Part shown: piece after piece, positions 16,531 to 26,044 of the stretch
Layout: each line of letters starts with the position of its first letter
Position numbering within the stretch: the first letter of the stretch is position 1
Assembly (NCBI GenBank): GCA_002717145.1
Contig: PBCP01000013.1
Location: forward strand, 1-64,000
Source: Planctomycetaceae bacterium
Lineage (GTDB): Bacteria; Planctomycetota; Planctomycetia; Pirellulales; Pirellulaceae
Direction of reading: 5' to 3'
Length of the DNA: 64,000 nucleotides
Program-made: the position numbers and the translations under genes
The notes under the pieces: model-generated
Databases searched by the model: none
Told to the model about the DNA's origin: nothing
The model's input: the letters and a program-made list of their open reading frames with translations, nothing else

Positions 16531-17688
16531 ATGGGCTGGATTAATTCAATGAGTGACCTATTGCGTCAGGAAGTGACCGCCACGGCAGAAAAAATTGTCG
16601 TCAAGGTAGGTACGCGCGTACTCACTGATCCACAGGGGAAATTAGATCTGGAGCGAATAGGCTCGTTGGCCCAGCAGTTAACTTCAATAGCTGAAAGTGG
16701 TCGTCAGGTTGTTTTGGTCAGTAGTGGTGCCGTTGGTGCGGGTATGAACCGTCTGGGCATGAATTCCAGACCTGCCGACGTTGCAACGTTACAGGCAATC
16801 GCTGCAGTCGGGCAAACTGACCTGATGCAAACTTATCAACGATTGTTTAATGAGCATGGTCGTATCGCTGCACAGGTATTACTGACAGCGAATGAATTGG
16901 ATGATCGTGTTAGCTATCTCAATGTTCGTAATACACTGTTGGAATTGTTGGAACTCAATGTCATTCCAGTCGTCAATGAAAATGATACGGTGAGTGTGGA
17001 CGAACTTCAGACAACCTTTGGTGATAATGATCAACTGGCCGGACTGGTAACCAATTTACTCGGTGCGCAGTTGTTAATCATATTATCCGATGTGGATGGC
17101 CTCTATACAGGTTGTCCGGATGCTGAGGACTCAGAGCTTGTTTCAACAGTGACTTCTCTCAATTCGACGATCGCCGGATATGTACAGGAATCGTCGGGTG
17201 GTCTTGGGACTGGCGGCATGGGCTCAAAACTTAACGCTGTCCGTATGGTAACCTCGGCGGGTGAAAATGCCGTCATTGCCAATGGTCGTGAGCAGAATGT
17301 TCTTACACGGGTGCTTGCTGGTGAAACCGTGGGGACTTTGTTTGTTGCTGAAGGTAAGACTATTTCGCCCTGGAAACGGTGGTTACGATATTCGGCCCAA
17401 ACTCAGGGAACGATTACACTTGATGACGGAGCCTGTGCGGCGATTCAAAAAGGAGGCAGTAGTCTTCTTGCGATTGGGATTGCCGGCCTGAAGGGGCATT
17501 TTAATAAAGGTGACGTTGTTCAGTTATGCGACATCAGTGGGCAACAACTGGCTCGCGGACTCAGTAATTACAACTCCGATGAATTGCACAAGATCCGCGG
17601 ACACCGAAGTGAAGAGTTTCAAAATATCTTAGGTCAATGCCCGTATGATGAGGTTATCCATCGAGATAATCTGGCGTTACTTCACTAA
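16531..17688 (+). CDS. proB: Glutamate 5-kinase
   Basis: A 385-residue enzyme that phosphorylates glutamate as the first step of proline synthesis. The kinase domain shows VVKVGTRVLT near residue 23, VSSGAVGAG near 64, the VNENDTV motif near 150 and GTGGMGSKL near 226. A PUA domain follows from about 285. Length is close to that of E. coli ProB (367). ATG at 16531 and an in-frame ATG at 16549 are both possible starts; the second gives a more typical N-terminus. It follows the NagB/PIG-L fusion by four bases; no proA is visible nearby. Confidence 0.94.
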   Translation: MGWINSMSDLLRQEVTATAEKIVVKVGTRVLTDPQGKLDLERIGSLAQQLTSIAESGRQVVLVSSGAVGAGMNRLGMNSRPADVATLQAIAAVGQTDLMQTYQRLFNEHGRIAAQVLLTANELDDRVSYLNVRNTLLELLELNVIPVVNENDTVSVDELQTTFGDNDQLAGLVTNLLGAQLLIILSDVDGLYTGCPDAEDSELVSTVTSLNSTIAGYVQESSGGLGTGGMGSKLNAVRMVTSAGENAVIANGREQNVLTRVLAGETVGTLFVAEGKTISPWKRWLRYSAQTQGTITLDDGACAAIQKGGSSLLAIGIAGLKGHFNKGDVVQLCDISGQQLARGLSNYNSDELHKIRGHRSEEFQNILGQCPYDEVIHRDNLALLH

Positions 17689-17702
17689 ACTTCTGTAACC
17701 GC

Positions 17703-20174
17703 CTAGGGTTGCTTTGCACGCTTTAGTAAAGCTCGAAACTGATTTTCCCAGTTTCCAAATCCACTAGTGACTTCCAAATAACGAATTTGTTTTACAGCGT
17801 CCTCTATTCTGTCATTCTGCAGATACAAAGAGGCGATACTGATTTTAGCCTGATACCAGCGGTCACTTTTGGGTGGGTTGCCCTGTAAAACACGACGCCA
17901 TTGCACCAACGCTTCTTCAAACTTGTCTTCGCTTTGAGTTAGAGCCTGTGCGTATCTGAGCTGAATCAGACCATGGCGAGGATTCTTAAAAGCGAGTGTT
18001 TTGTAGTGCTCAATACTTTGAGTTAGTTTGCCGGATTGCATATAAGCTTCTGCTTCAAGCATATCCCACTCAGTTCGAAATTCAGGTTTAACGCCGACGA
18101 GTTTGGGTGACATTTGTTGAAACAATTCAATCTGAACATTTGCAATGGCAACTCGAATGGGAGCAGGAGCACTGGTGGCCGCCGCTTGCAGTTGTTTAAG
18201 CATTTGTAACCATTGGCTCGGTTTGTTAGCTCCTAACTGATCAATGTGTTGACGAGCTTCTTCGTCTTTTCCCTGTGCGGCGAGAGAGACGATTCGTAGA
18301 GAACTGGCAACAGCCAACCAGTCTTCATCCGACGTGCCGGTACTTGCAGACGCCAAGAGCGTTTCCACCTCGGCGTAGCGGTCATCGGCGTGAGTGACCA
18401 GTATCCCGGCTAGTGTCGTCGCGGCATATCGCTGAACGCTGCTCCACTGCTGCGGTAGATTTCCATCACTATCAAAAATCAAGCCGCGGAGATGCTGAAC
18501 AAAGGCATCTGCATCCTCGAGTTGGTTTTCACTTGTCGCTAGCTTCAGTTTGGCAGCCCAACAGATTTCCAGATTTTGAAGTACGGTCACATAATCGGGA
18601 TAGGCCGGATTCACGGCCATATAACTTTTAATGGCAGAATCAAAGCTCCGCCGGCGCTGTTGCAGTGTTCCCAGCCAAATTGCAGACTGATTGACGGTCG
18701 AACCCGCTTCAAAATAAGTCAGGTGTTCGATTAACAGAGTTTCGAGCTCTTCCCTCCGTGAAGGGTCATCATTCAAAATTTCTATGACCGCCCGGATTCC
18801 CAGCATGTGAACTGCTGCGGCCTGAGGATGATTACGGTGCTGCACTCCGGTGGTTGTCAGCCGTTCGATATAGGCTTCTGTGTTGTTGCGTTTTTGTTCG
18901 ATTAGAGCGGCTTTATAGAGAACGTTAAAAGCCAGATCATGATTGCCGGCATTCTTGGCTGCTTCTGCTGTTGCGTCATAAGCCTCAATCGCTTCGTTAA
19001 GTTTATCTTTGCGATATAAATCATCGGCAGTACGTTCAAGCACGACAAGATTGGTGCTGTCGCCATTCATACCTGCGTGTTTCAACAATTGCAATTCGGC
19101 AACTCGACCCCAGTATGGACCATGAGTCTCTTCGATATGTTTCACGGTAAGCACAGCCTGCTGCTGGTAGTTTTCAGCGCTACCCTCGTTTTCTTCTTTA
19201 GCGGCTTTATCCCAGAAATAGATAAAGGCGTCCAAAAATGCCAGATCGAATTCCGGTACTAAAACACGGCCAGATTCCCGGGGTTTGTTGAGTAATGCCA
19301 GCGTGGTTTCCAGATCCCGTTTTGCCAACGCTAGCCGAACTGATTCAGCCCGAAGTTTTAGAATGTCGCGGGCTGGGATTGCCAGTTTGGCAAGTTTGTC
19401 AATTCCGGCCTGAGAATCTTCGAATTGTCTTAATTCCCGATGACAGGCGATGAGTGCTAAATGGATAGCGATTACAAGTGGGTCTTCGTCGGCCAGTTGT
19501 GTCAAAGGTTTTTGTAGTGCTGTCACTGCGCGTTGTAGTGCGGCGATCTGGTCGTTAGTCCCTTCAGCGTACGTGTTTGCCTGATTTCGATAAGTTCGAG
19601 CAAGATGATACTGCAGGTTTTGCTGTAGTGATAATAACTCGGATTGAGATGGGGCGTCATCGGTAGCTTTTCCGTCGACCAGAGGAAGAAATTCCTTGAT
19701 TTCGTTATCCAGATTACTGAGCGCTTTAGCCGCTAATCGCAGTTGTTCCCTTGATCTCTCGCGCTGCTCAGCCGCAGTTTTAGAGATCGTGGATTCAAGC
19801 CGCAGTAACTCGCCATTTGCAGTCAATGCAAGTGCTGCCTGTAACTTTACCGGTAAGATGAAAGGATCATCAGGAGATTGGGCAACGTACTTGTCCGCAT
19901 ATCGCTGAGTGTTTCGCCAGTATTTATCACGTTCATCTGCTGGCTGGCGGAGGGCTTGCTGCGAGACGGAATTGATGAGGTGAACCGTCCATTCCATTTT
20001 GACTCTGGCAGAACTATTAGGATCTTTGATTCTTTTCTGACATTGATATTCGATCAGCGAAAATAGCCCACGTTGCTGCAATCCTTCCAGTAGCAACGTA
20101 TCATCCTGTGGGTCCGCCGACACGGAGTGGCTGGAGAACAGGAGTAACAGGATGGTGAAAATCAGAGGTTTCAT
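17703..20174 (-). CDS. Large secreted TPR protein of the ExbB/ExbD operon
   Basis: An 823-residue protein with an N-terminal signal peptide (hydrophobic residues 4-18, cleavage near SVSA-D) followed by an almost entirely helical TPR-like region. No enzyme motif is visible. It is the last gene of a six-gene operon and overlaps the second exbD by four bases (ATGA), so translation is coupled. A periplasmic scaffold that works with the ExbB/ExbD motor is the natural inference. TPR assignment is by eye from repeated helix pairs. Confidence 0.8.
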   Translation of the reverse strand: MKPLIFTILLLLFSSHSVSADPQDDTLLLEGLQQRGLFSLIEYQCQKRIKDPNSSARVKMEWTVHLINSVSQQALRQPADERDKYWRNTQRYADKYVAQSPDDPFILPVKLQAALALTANGELLRLESTISKTAAEQRERSREQLRLAAKALSNLDNEIKEFLPLVDGKATDDAPSQSELLSLQQNLQYHLARTYRNQANTYAEGTNDQIAALQRAVTALQKPLTQLADEDPLVIAIHLALIACHRELRQFEDSQAGIDKLAKLAIPARDILKLRAESVRLALAKRDLETTLALLNKPRESGRVLVPEFDLAFLDAFIYFWDKAAKEENEGSAENYQQQAVLTVKHIEETHGPYWGRVAELQLLKHAGMNGDSTNLVVLERTADDLYRKDKLNEAIEAYDATAEAAKNAGNHDLAFNVLYKAALIEQKRNNTEAYIERLTTTGVQHRNHPQAAAVHMLGIRAVIEILNDDPSRREELETLLIEHLTYFEAGSTVNQSAIWLGTLQQRRRSFDSAIKSYMAVNPAYPDYVTVLQNLEICWAAKLKLATSENQLEDADAFVQHLRGLIFDSDGNLPQQWSSVQRYAATTLAGILVTHADDRYAEVETLLASASTGTSDEDWLAVASSLRIVSLAAQGKDEEARQHIDQLGANKPSQWLQMLKQLQAAATSAPAPIRVAIANVQIELFQQMSPKLVGVKPEFRTEWDMLEAEAYMQSGKLTQSIEHYKTLAFKNPRHGLIQLRYAQALTQSEDKFEEALVQWRRVLQGNPPKSDRWYQAKISIASLYLQNDRIEDAVKQIRYLEVTSGFGNWENQFRALLKRAKQP

Positions 20175-20620
20175 TCTGCGATCGCGAATTGGATTTGCGA
20201 GAAGCCTGCCAACCGCGTGGCATCGTATACATCAATGACGTCGCCAACGGGTACAGATTCATCAGGGTGGAGTATGACAGGAGAGTCCGTTTTTATATCC
20301 GCCACGAGTGCCAGTCTGTCGTGCACCTCGGAGAGGCTGGCAGCCGGCTGGCCATTAACAGACCATGCGGGACGATTGTCAAAGAAAGTGATTCGAATAA
20401 CAATATCCTCGAATTCAACTTCCGGTGGCGGCTCCGCCGGATTAGTTGTTTGGCCAGTTCCCTGTTTCTGACTCAGTGAACTGGGCAAAAGGTACTCAAT
20501 GGCCTGAAAACTGGCTGTCCATACAAAAAAGACCAGCAGCAGAAATACGACGTCGATCATCGGCGTCATTTTGATTTCCAGTTCCCGGCGAGTGCCGTTA
20601 AATATCGATGGTCGTTTCAT
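20171..20620 (-). CDS. exbD: ExbD/TolR-type proton channel subunit (second copy)
   Basis: A 149-residue protein with one N-terminal membrane helix containing MTPMIDVVFLLLVFF; Asp23 in that helix is the proton-carrying residue of the ExbD/TolR family. The rest is the periplasmic domain. It lies six bases after the first exbD copy and overlaps the TPR gene by four bases. Two different ExbD subunits next to one ExbB occur in several planctomycete and other bacterial operons. Confidence 0.9.
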   Translation of the reverse strand: MKRPSIFNGTRRELEIKMTPMIDVVFLLLVFFVWTASFQAIEYLLPSSLSQKQGTGQTTNPAEPPPEVEFEDIVIRITFFDNRPAWSVNGQPAASLSEVHDRLALVADIKTDSPVILHPDESVPVGDVIDVYDATRLAGFSQIQFAIAE

Positions 20621-20626
20621 CGGATT

Positions 20627-21052
20627 TTATCCTCCGTCAGTCGGGTAGACAGAGAATGAAACGTTCCAGATTCCCATTTTGGCACATGCCAGCATGACCG
20701 GTCGTACACGAACAAAAGGGATTTGACGGTCACTACGGATTCGAATCTCTACATTGGAGCCGTTATTGGCAACATGTTCGGCGAGCCGGTCTTCGATCTG
20801 TGTTTCAGAAACTCGACGTCCACTGATTAACAGCTGCCCGTTGCGAGTCACGTTGATAACGATTCGGGAGTTAGTGCTTGGCTCTGACTCAAGCCCTGAT
20901 TCGGCATTGGGGAGGTCGATGTCCATTTGCGATTCCTGCTTTGCCAGATGGCTGGAGACCAGAAAGAAAATAATCAGCAAGAACACGACGTCGATCATCG
21001 GCGTCATATTAAAACCAACTTCTTTTGATCTGGCGTAACTTGGAATCTGCAT
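20627..21052 (-). CDS. exbD: ExbD/TolR-type proton channel subunit (first copy)
   Basis: A 141-residue protein from the ATG at 21052. The open frame extends to 21136, but those 28 extra residues overlap the exbB end and are polar and unlike the family, so the internal start is preferred. The helix contains NMTPMIDVVFLLIIFF with Asp21 as the proton carrier. The periplasmic part includes RPV and KMGIW near the end. It lies between exbB and the second exbD and should form the inner-membrane motor with them. Confidence 0.88.
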   Translation of the reverse strand: MQIPSYARSKEVGFNMTPMIDVVFLLIIFFLVSSHLAKQESQMDIDLPNAESGLESEPSTNSRIVINVTRNGQLLISGRRVSETQIEDRLAEHVANNGSNVEIRIRSDRQIPFVRVRPVMLACAKMGIWNVSFSVYPTDGG

Positions 21053-21086
21053 CGAATTGACAATACCGGAATGACTGTAGCTTGGA

Positions 21087-21872
21087 TTAGGATTGCTTCG
21101 GAGGGGCAGCGGGCTGTGGCTGTGTCGCCGTTCCACGAGCTCGACGTTTCACAGGAGCAATCGTATGTTGAACCACGTAGGAAGCCTCAGCCACTAAATG
21201 ATCCACCCGATTTCTAAAAATAGCAAAAGCACCCAACGATGGAATCGCAACGATAAGGCCACCCACGGTGGTTACCAAAGCTTGATATATTCCTTCGGCC
21301 AGATCTCCTGCCCCTGCAGCTCCTTGCGTGGTTGCTACCTGCTGAAAGGCAAAAATCATCCCTGTGACGGTGCCTAACAGACCAACCATCGGAGCGATAT
21401 TCCCAATGACTGAGAGATACTCAATTTTTCGAAAGAGTCTTGCTGACTGCTCAGCCATCGCATCCTCCATAGCCTTTTCGATCGCCTCCCAGCCGCCTTC
21501 CATCTCACCAAGTCCATGACTGATAACAAAAGTCAGGAAACAGGGATTTTCCCGACACAAGGCATCAGCTTCACGATATTTACCGGCAACCAGCAATTCT
21601 CTGAGTTGCACTCCTAAACCCGTGGGCATAATATCTTTTGCGCGTAATGTTAGTAAGTGATCTATCACCAGATAGAGAGCTGTCAAAGACAGGCACAGCA
21701 GGAGGATGAGAATGGCGAGCCCGGTAATTCCTCCCGAGAAAATAATGTCAGTAAACCCTTTAGCCTGCACCTTTGATGAAGATCCATCCTGGGCCATAGC
21801 GGATACTTGAAACATCAGTCCAAATACCAGACCGGTGATGGCAATAATTGTTAGCCAGTTAAATCGCCTCAC
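21087..21872 (-). CDS. exbB: ExbB/TolQ/MotA-type proton channel
   Basis: A 261-residue inner-membrane protein. After a signal-like N-terminal segment (about 1-28) there is a membrane helix at about 48-70, a cytoplasmic region, and the paired helices typical of ExbB, with GNIAPMVGLLGTVTGMI near residue 157 and TTVGGLIVAIPS near 201. With ExbD it uses proton flow to drive a periplasmic energy transducer. The start is GTG at 21872, overlapping the upstream stop (GTGA), with AAGGAG seven bases upstream. The C-terminus is rich in Arg, Pro and Gln. Confidence 0.92.
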   Translation of the reverse strand: MRRFNWLTIIAITGLVFGLMFQVSAMAQDGSSSKVQAKGFTDIIFSGGITGLAILILLLCLSLTALYLVIDHLLTLRAKDIMPTGLGVQLRELLVAGKYREADALCRENPCFLTFVISHGLGEMEGGWEAIEKAMEDAMAEQSARLFRKIEYLSVIGNIAPMVGLLGTVTGMIFAFQQVATTQGAAGAGDLAEGIYQALVTTVGGLIVAIPSLGAFAIFRNRVDHLVAEASYVVQHTIAPVKRRARGTATQPQPAAPPKQS

Positions 21873-22969
21873 GACGAATCTCCTTCCTGCTTAATCGCGT
21901 CTCTCGCTTTGATTCGAGATTGTATGTCTGATTCCAGTCGTGCTGCCTGAGTCCCGGCAGTCGTCTCTTTGTAATTCATTTCAAGCTCTTTACATAAGGC
22001 AAGTGCTTCATCGTATTGAGCCAAATCCATCAATTCCCGGACTGAGGCGTAGACGGCTTCCGACCCGAGGTGATGTTGGGCCGGATAGAGCACAGGGATT
22101 CTCATCCAGGTGAGTACGGCTTCTTCATGCATGTCGAGTCCGCGTTTCATCAACGCGACAACATGCAGTGGTCCCGCTCGCAATTCTTTAGGGAGCTCTG
22201 TGATTGCCTGATCCCAAAACCGAACGTCTTCAGATTTAGCCAACGGGGTTTTACTTCGCCAAAGTTGTGCTGAGGCAAGTAACGCAATGGACTTATCAGA
22301 ATGTTGCTCGAGTTGCTTAAACAGGACAATGGCATCATCGTTATAGGGTGATGAGAATAGCCAGCTTGCGCCGACTAACTGTTTCAGAGGATTATCTGCT
22401 TTCATCAGTTCCCTACCTCGGTGTAAGAGTTCACCGGAAGAAGTAAGAGGATGCCATACTATAGGAGCTGCGGTAAGGTAGGGAGTGTTGTTTTGCTGGC
22501 CGAGAAGCACCTCGAAGAACTGATTGGACGCTTTGTGCCAGTTGCCCATGTTTTGTTCACATTGAATTATCAAGGCAGTGATTCGATGCTTGACCCAATC
22601 ACGGGTCTCGTTCGTGTATGCCTGTTTCAAGCTGATCAATGCTCGTTCAAAACGACGCTCAAACATATACCCTTCGGCGGCAATATAATCCGAATTCCAT
22701 TGACTTGAGATATTAGTGATTAAAGGAGAAGCGACTACCTGCTCTCGTCCAGATACTAATTGCAGCTTCAGTTCGTCATAGGTATAACTCACGATTTTGC
22801 CGCGATACGTCTGATTCTTTTTGGTGGTGTTATTAAATACTGTAACCACATCCATCGTTGGTAATTGGGCATGCACTGTCGAGGCGTAAAAGAAGGACAC
22901 GACCATCAAGGGGAAAAAGCATCGTTCGATAGTAACATGCCGGCCCAAGATCATAGTATTTTTGCTCAC
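21869..22969 (-). CDS. Secreted helical-repeat protein of unknown function
   Basis: A 366-residue protein with a hydrophobic N-terminal signal (about residues 14-35, cleavage near VHA-Q). Residues 36-90 form a short beta-rich segment (TTKKNQTYRGKI), and the rest is helical with TPR-like pairs. The start is GTG at 22969 or ATG six codons later; neither has a strong ribosome binding site. It lies between the vWA protein gene (26 bases) and exbB (overlap), so it should act in the same periplasmic system as the larger TPR protein. Confidence 0.75.
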   Translation of the reverse strand: MSKNTMILGRHVTIERCFFPLMVVSFFYASTVHAQLPTMDVVTVFNNTTKKNQTYRGKIVSYTYDELKLQLVSGREQVVASPLITNISSQWNSDYIAAEGYMFERRFERALISLKQAYTNETRDWVKHRITALIIQCEQNMGNWHKASNQFFEVLLGQQNNTPYLTAAPIVWHPLTSSGELLHRGRELMKADNPLKQLVGASWLFSSPYNDDAIVLFKQLEQHSDKSIALLASAQLWRSKTPLAKSEDVRFWDQAITELPKELRAGPLHVVALMKRGLDMHEEAVLTWMRIPVLYPAQHHLGSEAVYASVRELMDLAQYDEALALCKELEMNYKETTAGTQAARLESDIQSRIKARDAIKQEGDSS

Positions 22970-22995
22970 GGATTACTGAATTTGAAAACCGAAGG

Positions 22996-24093
22996 TTAAC
23001 GTATCGCCCTGAGTTTATTCAAGTCGACATAGTTGTACTGACCGCCATTGAGGTCCGCCAGTCGCATTAAGAAGTTTTTGGAGCCGAGATATCTTCCAAC
23101 GCCAAACTGAATGCAATTGATTGATGCCCCGACACCGTTATTGCGATTAGTGATGAAAGCTAGTTCTTCGGTTGTTAATTGGGGTTCATCGGCATCCGTA
23201 AGGAAGAAAATAACATCAGGCTTCATGTTGAGTGCAATTTTGAGGGCAGCAATATGATTGGTTTGCCCCGATGGTTTTATACTCTCAACAAAATCAACGG
23301 CCTGTTTTCGGTTGATTGAGTTACCGTACAGGAGTTTGGGCGGTGAAGGATGGAATGGATTAAAGACCGATGGATATTCGTTGTAGAAGATAATTTGAAA
23401 CTGATGGTTCTCTTTTAGATCCTTGAGACTAGCGAGCAGTTGTTGTTGTGCCGCATGAATAGGGCGACCCTGATAGCCTGACATCGAGGCGGAACGGTCG
23501 AATACATAGATGAATCGAGAGCCTTTCCCTTTGACGCCAAAGACACCAGTTTCAACACGGCCGAAATCACCACCGGTCGATGTTTTATTATTGGTCAATT
23601 CGTCAAGCGTTGGTAATGCACTCTCACTACTACCATTGGTTTCGATCACCGGCTGTGCATTTTCATCTGGCAGCCCTCCGGGTAACTCGAGATCGGAATA
23701 AATATTCTCTTGTGTATTTTGTTCGACTAATTGACTGACAGTGTTTGCTGCCTGAGATGCATTTTGTGAAATAGTTTCACTAGGGTTTTGGTGATAGGTT
23801 GGGCTCTCAGAAGAATTGTTAACCAACACAATTCCACCCTGAGCTGTTTCCTCTTCGGCAGCTCCGTTAAAAAAAGTTGTCTTCCAGGTGTAAATTAGTA
23901 ACAGGAAAACCAGACAGTGAATTCCTGCGGAAATAAAAACAGCCGAGTTACTTCCATTCTCGTAATAAAACATCTCGTCCGAGTCACTTAGATCCGCAAG
24001 TATTTCGCCCTGATTAGTGGGCAATTCGCTTGCTTCCTGATGCCGAGGATGAGGCAGTTGATCATCTAACGGTGGTTCGCCGGAAGTTCCCAC
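22996..24093 (-). CDS. TonB-like helix fused to a von Willebrand A domain
   Basis: A 365-residue protein that opens the ExbB/ExbD operon. One membrane helix (about 50-70) carries Ser55-x-x-x-His59, the SxxxH pattern that TonB and TolA use to couple to ExbB/ExbD or TolQ/TolR. A Gln/Asn/Glu-rich periplasmic linker (about 80-180) follows, then a von Willebrand A domain from about 190 with the metal-binding site DRSAS at 199-203. There is no TonB C-terminal domain. The start codon is GTG with no clear ribosome binding site. The layout suggests an energised transducer whose moving end is a protein-binding vWA domain; the coupling is inferred from the helix motif and neighbours. Confidence 0.82.
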   Translation of the reverse strand: MGTSGEPPLDDQLPHPRHQEASELPTNQGEILADLSDSDEMFYYENGSNSAVFISAGIHCLVFLLLIYTWKTTFFNGAAEEETAQGGIVLVNNSSESPTYHQNPSETISQNASQAANTVSQLVEQNTQENIYSDLELPGGLPDENAQPVIETNGSSESALPTLDELTNNKTSTGGDFGRVETGVFGVKGKGSRFIYVFDRSASMSGYQGRPIHAAQQQLLASLKDLKENHQFQIIFYNEYPSVFNPFHPSPPKLLYGNSINRKQAVDFVESIKPSGQTNHIAALKIALNMKPDVIFFLTDADEPQLTTEELAFITNRNNGVGASINCIQFGVGRYLGSKNFLMRLADLNGGQYNYVDLNKLRAIR

Positions 24094-24198
24094 GGTATGA
24101 ATGCCTGAATGAAGGTTATCGAAGAGAGGACTGATTCCATTATAAGGGTGCGATCACAGAATCGTAGGATGAATCAACCAGAGTTTATGAATCTCTCA

Positions 24199-24221
24199 CT
24201 AATAGGAATGGGATCTATTAG
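24199..24221. promoter_or_regulatory. Inverted repeat between the vWA operon and def
   Basis: CTAATAG and CTATTAG, perfect seven-base arms spaced nine bases, lie in the roughly 300-base divergent region between the vWA protein gene and def. It may be an operator for either operon. Nothing coding is seen in the rest of this region. Confidence 0.22.
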
Positions 24222-24389
24222 TTGATCATAGTTGTTCGTTGCAGGACTTTCAGACATGTTGTAACAATGCTAAGTTCGTATTTGTTAATACGTTTTTACC
24301 AACTACCCAGAAATTAAAGCCTGTCTAATACCTGTCGATCGGTATGAATCGAACTGTTCAATGACCGTAGACTGGAAGAGGACTTCATT

Positions 24390-24971
24390 ATGCAAATCAT
24401 TACCCACCCACACCCGACATTGAAGTATAAATCTAAATCTGTCGTCCGTATCAATGCAGAGTTGAAAGCAATTGTGGATGAAATGTTTGAACTAATGTAC
24501 GAAGCTAAAGGTGTGGGCCTGGCTGCTAATCAAGTTAATCTGCCATTGCGATTATTTGTTGCGAACCCAAGTGGAGTTAAAGGCGACGGTGAGGAGTTCG
24601 TATTTATCAATCCCGTGATCAGCAAAGGAACGGGGAATGAAGTTGCTGACGAAGGTTGTCTCAGCTTGCCCGGCATCTATGGTCCGGTGAATCGTTCGAA
24701 GAGTATTCATGTCGAAGCCTTTAGTATTGATGGGAAGTCCATTAGTTTGGATTTGGATGACTTCATGGCACGGGTCGTTCAACACGAAACGGATCACCTT
24801 GACGGCGTGATGTTCACCGATCGAATGGTCGAACATAGTTTACAAACTATTCAACCAGAGATCGAAGAATTTGAAATTGAATATCGTTCTAAGTTGGCTG
24901 ACGGATTGGTTCCGGATGAACAGACTGTTCATGCTGAATTGACAGAGTGGGAAGCCAAATTCTGTAAATAA
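24390..24971 (+). CDS. def: Peptide deformylase
   Basis: A 193-residue iron or zinc enzyme that removes the formyl group from new proteins. All three motifs are intact: GVGLAANQ (41-48), EGCLSLP with metal ligand Cys90, and QHETDH with His132, Glu133 and His136. AGAGGA lies seven bases before the ATG. The C-terminal tail beyond about residue 165 is slightly longer than in E. coli. It lies 20 bases before fmt, the usual partner. Confidence 0.96.
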   Translation: MQIITHPHPTLKYKSKSVVRINAELKAIVDEMFELMYEAKGVGLAANQVNLPLRLFVANPSGVKGDGEEFVFINPVISKGTGNEVADEGCLSLPGIYGPVNRSKSIHVEAFSIDGKSISLDLDDFMARVVQHETDHLDGVMFTDRMVEHSLQTIQPEIEEFEIEYRSKLADGLVPDEQTVHAELTEWEAKFCK

Positions 24972-24991
24972 ACCACACAGGTGAACAATTC

Positions 24992-25942
24992 ATGCGATTG
25001 ATCATAATGGGGACCGGCCCTTTTGCCGTTCCAATGTTTGAAGCCGTGCTTGCCAAGGGACATGAGGTGCCCATTGTCGTGACTCGTCCGTCCCGACCGG
25101 CACGAGGTCGAAAACAAGCCCCTCCGAATCCGATGCTGGAGGCAGGGCAAGCCGCAGGGATTGAAGTTTGGGCTCCCGAGTCAATAAACACACCTGAAGC
25201 CATCGAACAACTAAGATCGTACGACGCAGACTTGATGCTCGTTTGTGACTACGGTCAGATACTCAGTCGTGACGCATTGGGTTCAGTTCGATTAGGTGGA
25301 ATTAACCTTCATGGTTCTCTATTACCAAAGTACCGTGGCGCGGCACCTGTTCAATGGGCTGTCATTAACGGTGATACAACGACTGGCGTTACCGTAATTC
25401 ATATGACTCCTAAACTAGATGGTGGGCCGGCGTTAGTTCAAGTTGAATCAACGATCGAACCTCATGAAACGGCCGAAGCCCTTGAGTCACGTCTGGCGGT
25501 TATTGGAGCTCCGGCGGTTTTGAAGGCAATCGACATGCTCGAGCAATGGGACGGGGAATCAGAGATTGGAGAACTCCAAAACCCGGAAGCCGTCACTAAG
25601 GCTCCGCGATTGACAAAGAGTCATGGAGTGATCGATTGGACAAAATGTGCGGCTGATATTGTCAATAATCATCGAGGCGTTCAGCCCTGGCCCGGAAGCT
25701 TCACCATTTGGAATCGTGGAAAGCAACCGATGCGTTTAATCGTTTCCAGCCTGGAATATGCTGCGTTAGATAAACAGGGAAGTCCTGGTGAAGTAGTCAT
25801 TGCCGACAAACAGGATCTCGTAGTGGCATGTGGAAGTGGCGGCATTCGATTACGGGAGGTTCAGCCTGCTGGAAAACGCGTTATGAAAGTAGAAGAATTC
25901 ATGCGTGGCTATCAGTTAAATCCGGGAGTCCGCTTTGAGTAG
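24992..25942 (+). CDS. fmt: Methionyl-tRNA formyltransferase
   Basis: A 316-residue enzyme that formylates initiator Met-tRNA using 10-formyltetrahydrofolate. The catalytic region shows NLHGSLLPKYRGAAP near residues 105-119 and the conserved Asp in TPKLDGG near 145-151; the C-terminal tRNA-binding domain begins near 205. It is 20 bases downstream of def on the same strand; together the pair adds and removes the formyl group on new proteins. Confidence 0.96.
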   Translation: MRLIIMGTGPFAVPMFEAVLAKGHEVPIVVTRPSRPARGRKQAPPNPMLEAGQAAGIEVWAPESINTPEAIEQLRSYDADLMLVCDYGQILSRDALGSVRLGGINLHGSLLPKYRGAAPVQWAVINGDTTTGVTVIHMTPKLDGGPALVQVESTIEPHETAEALESRLAVIGAPAVLKAIDMLEQWDGESEIGELQNPEAVTKAPRLTKSHGVIDWTKCAADIVNNHRGVQPWPGSFTIWNRGKQPMRLIVSSLEYAALDKQGSPGEVVIADKQDLVVACGSGGIRLREVQPAGKRVMKVEEFMRGYQLNPGVRFE

Positions 25943-26044
25943 CATCGATCGGCACCCGCTGGAATTCTGTTACGCAACTCCTACAATGAAATGCGGTAAG
26001 TGAATTCATGATGTGATTTGATCCTGGAGTGAGATGAAACAGCG

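Noticed and set aside
20627-21136. Longer start for the first ExbD protein at 21136
   Set aside because: The extra 28 residues overlap the exbB end, are polar and repetitive, and do not resemble the family; ATG 21052 gives a normal ExbD.
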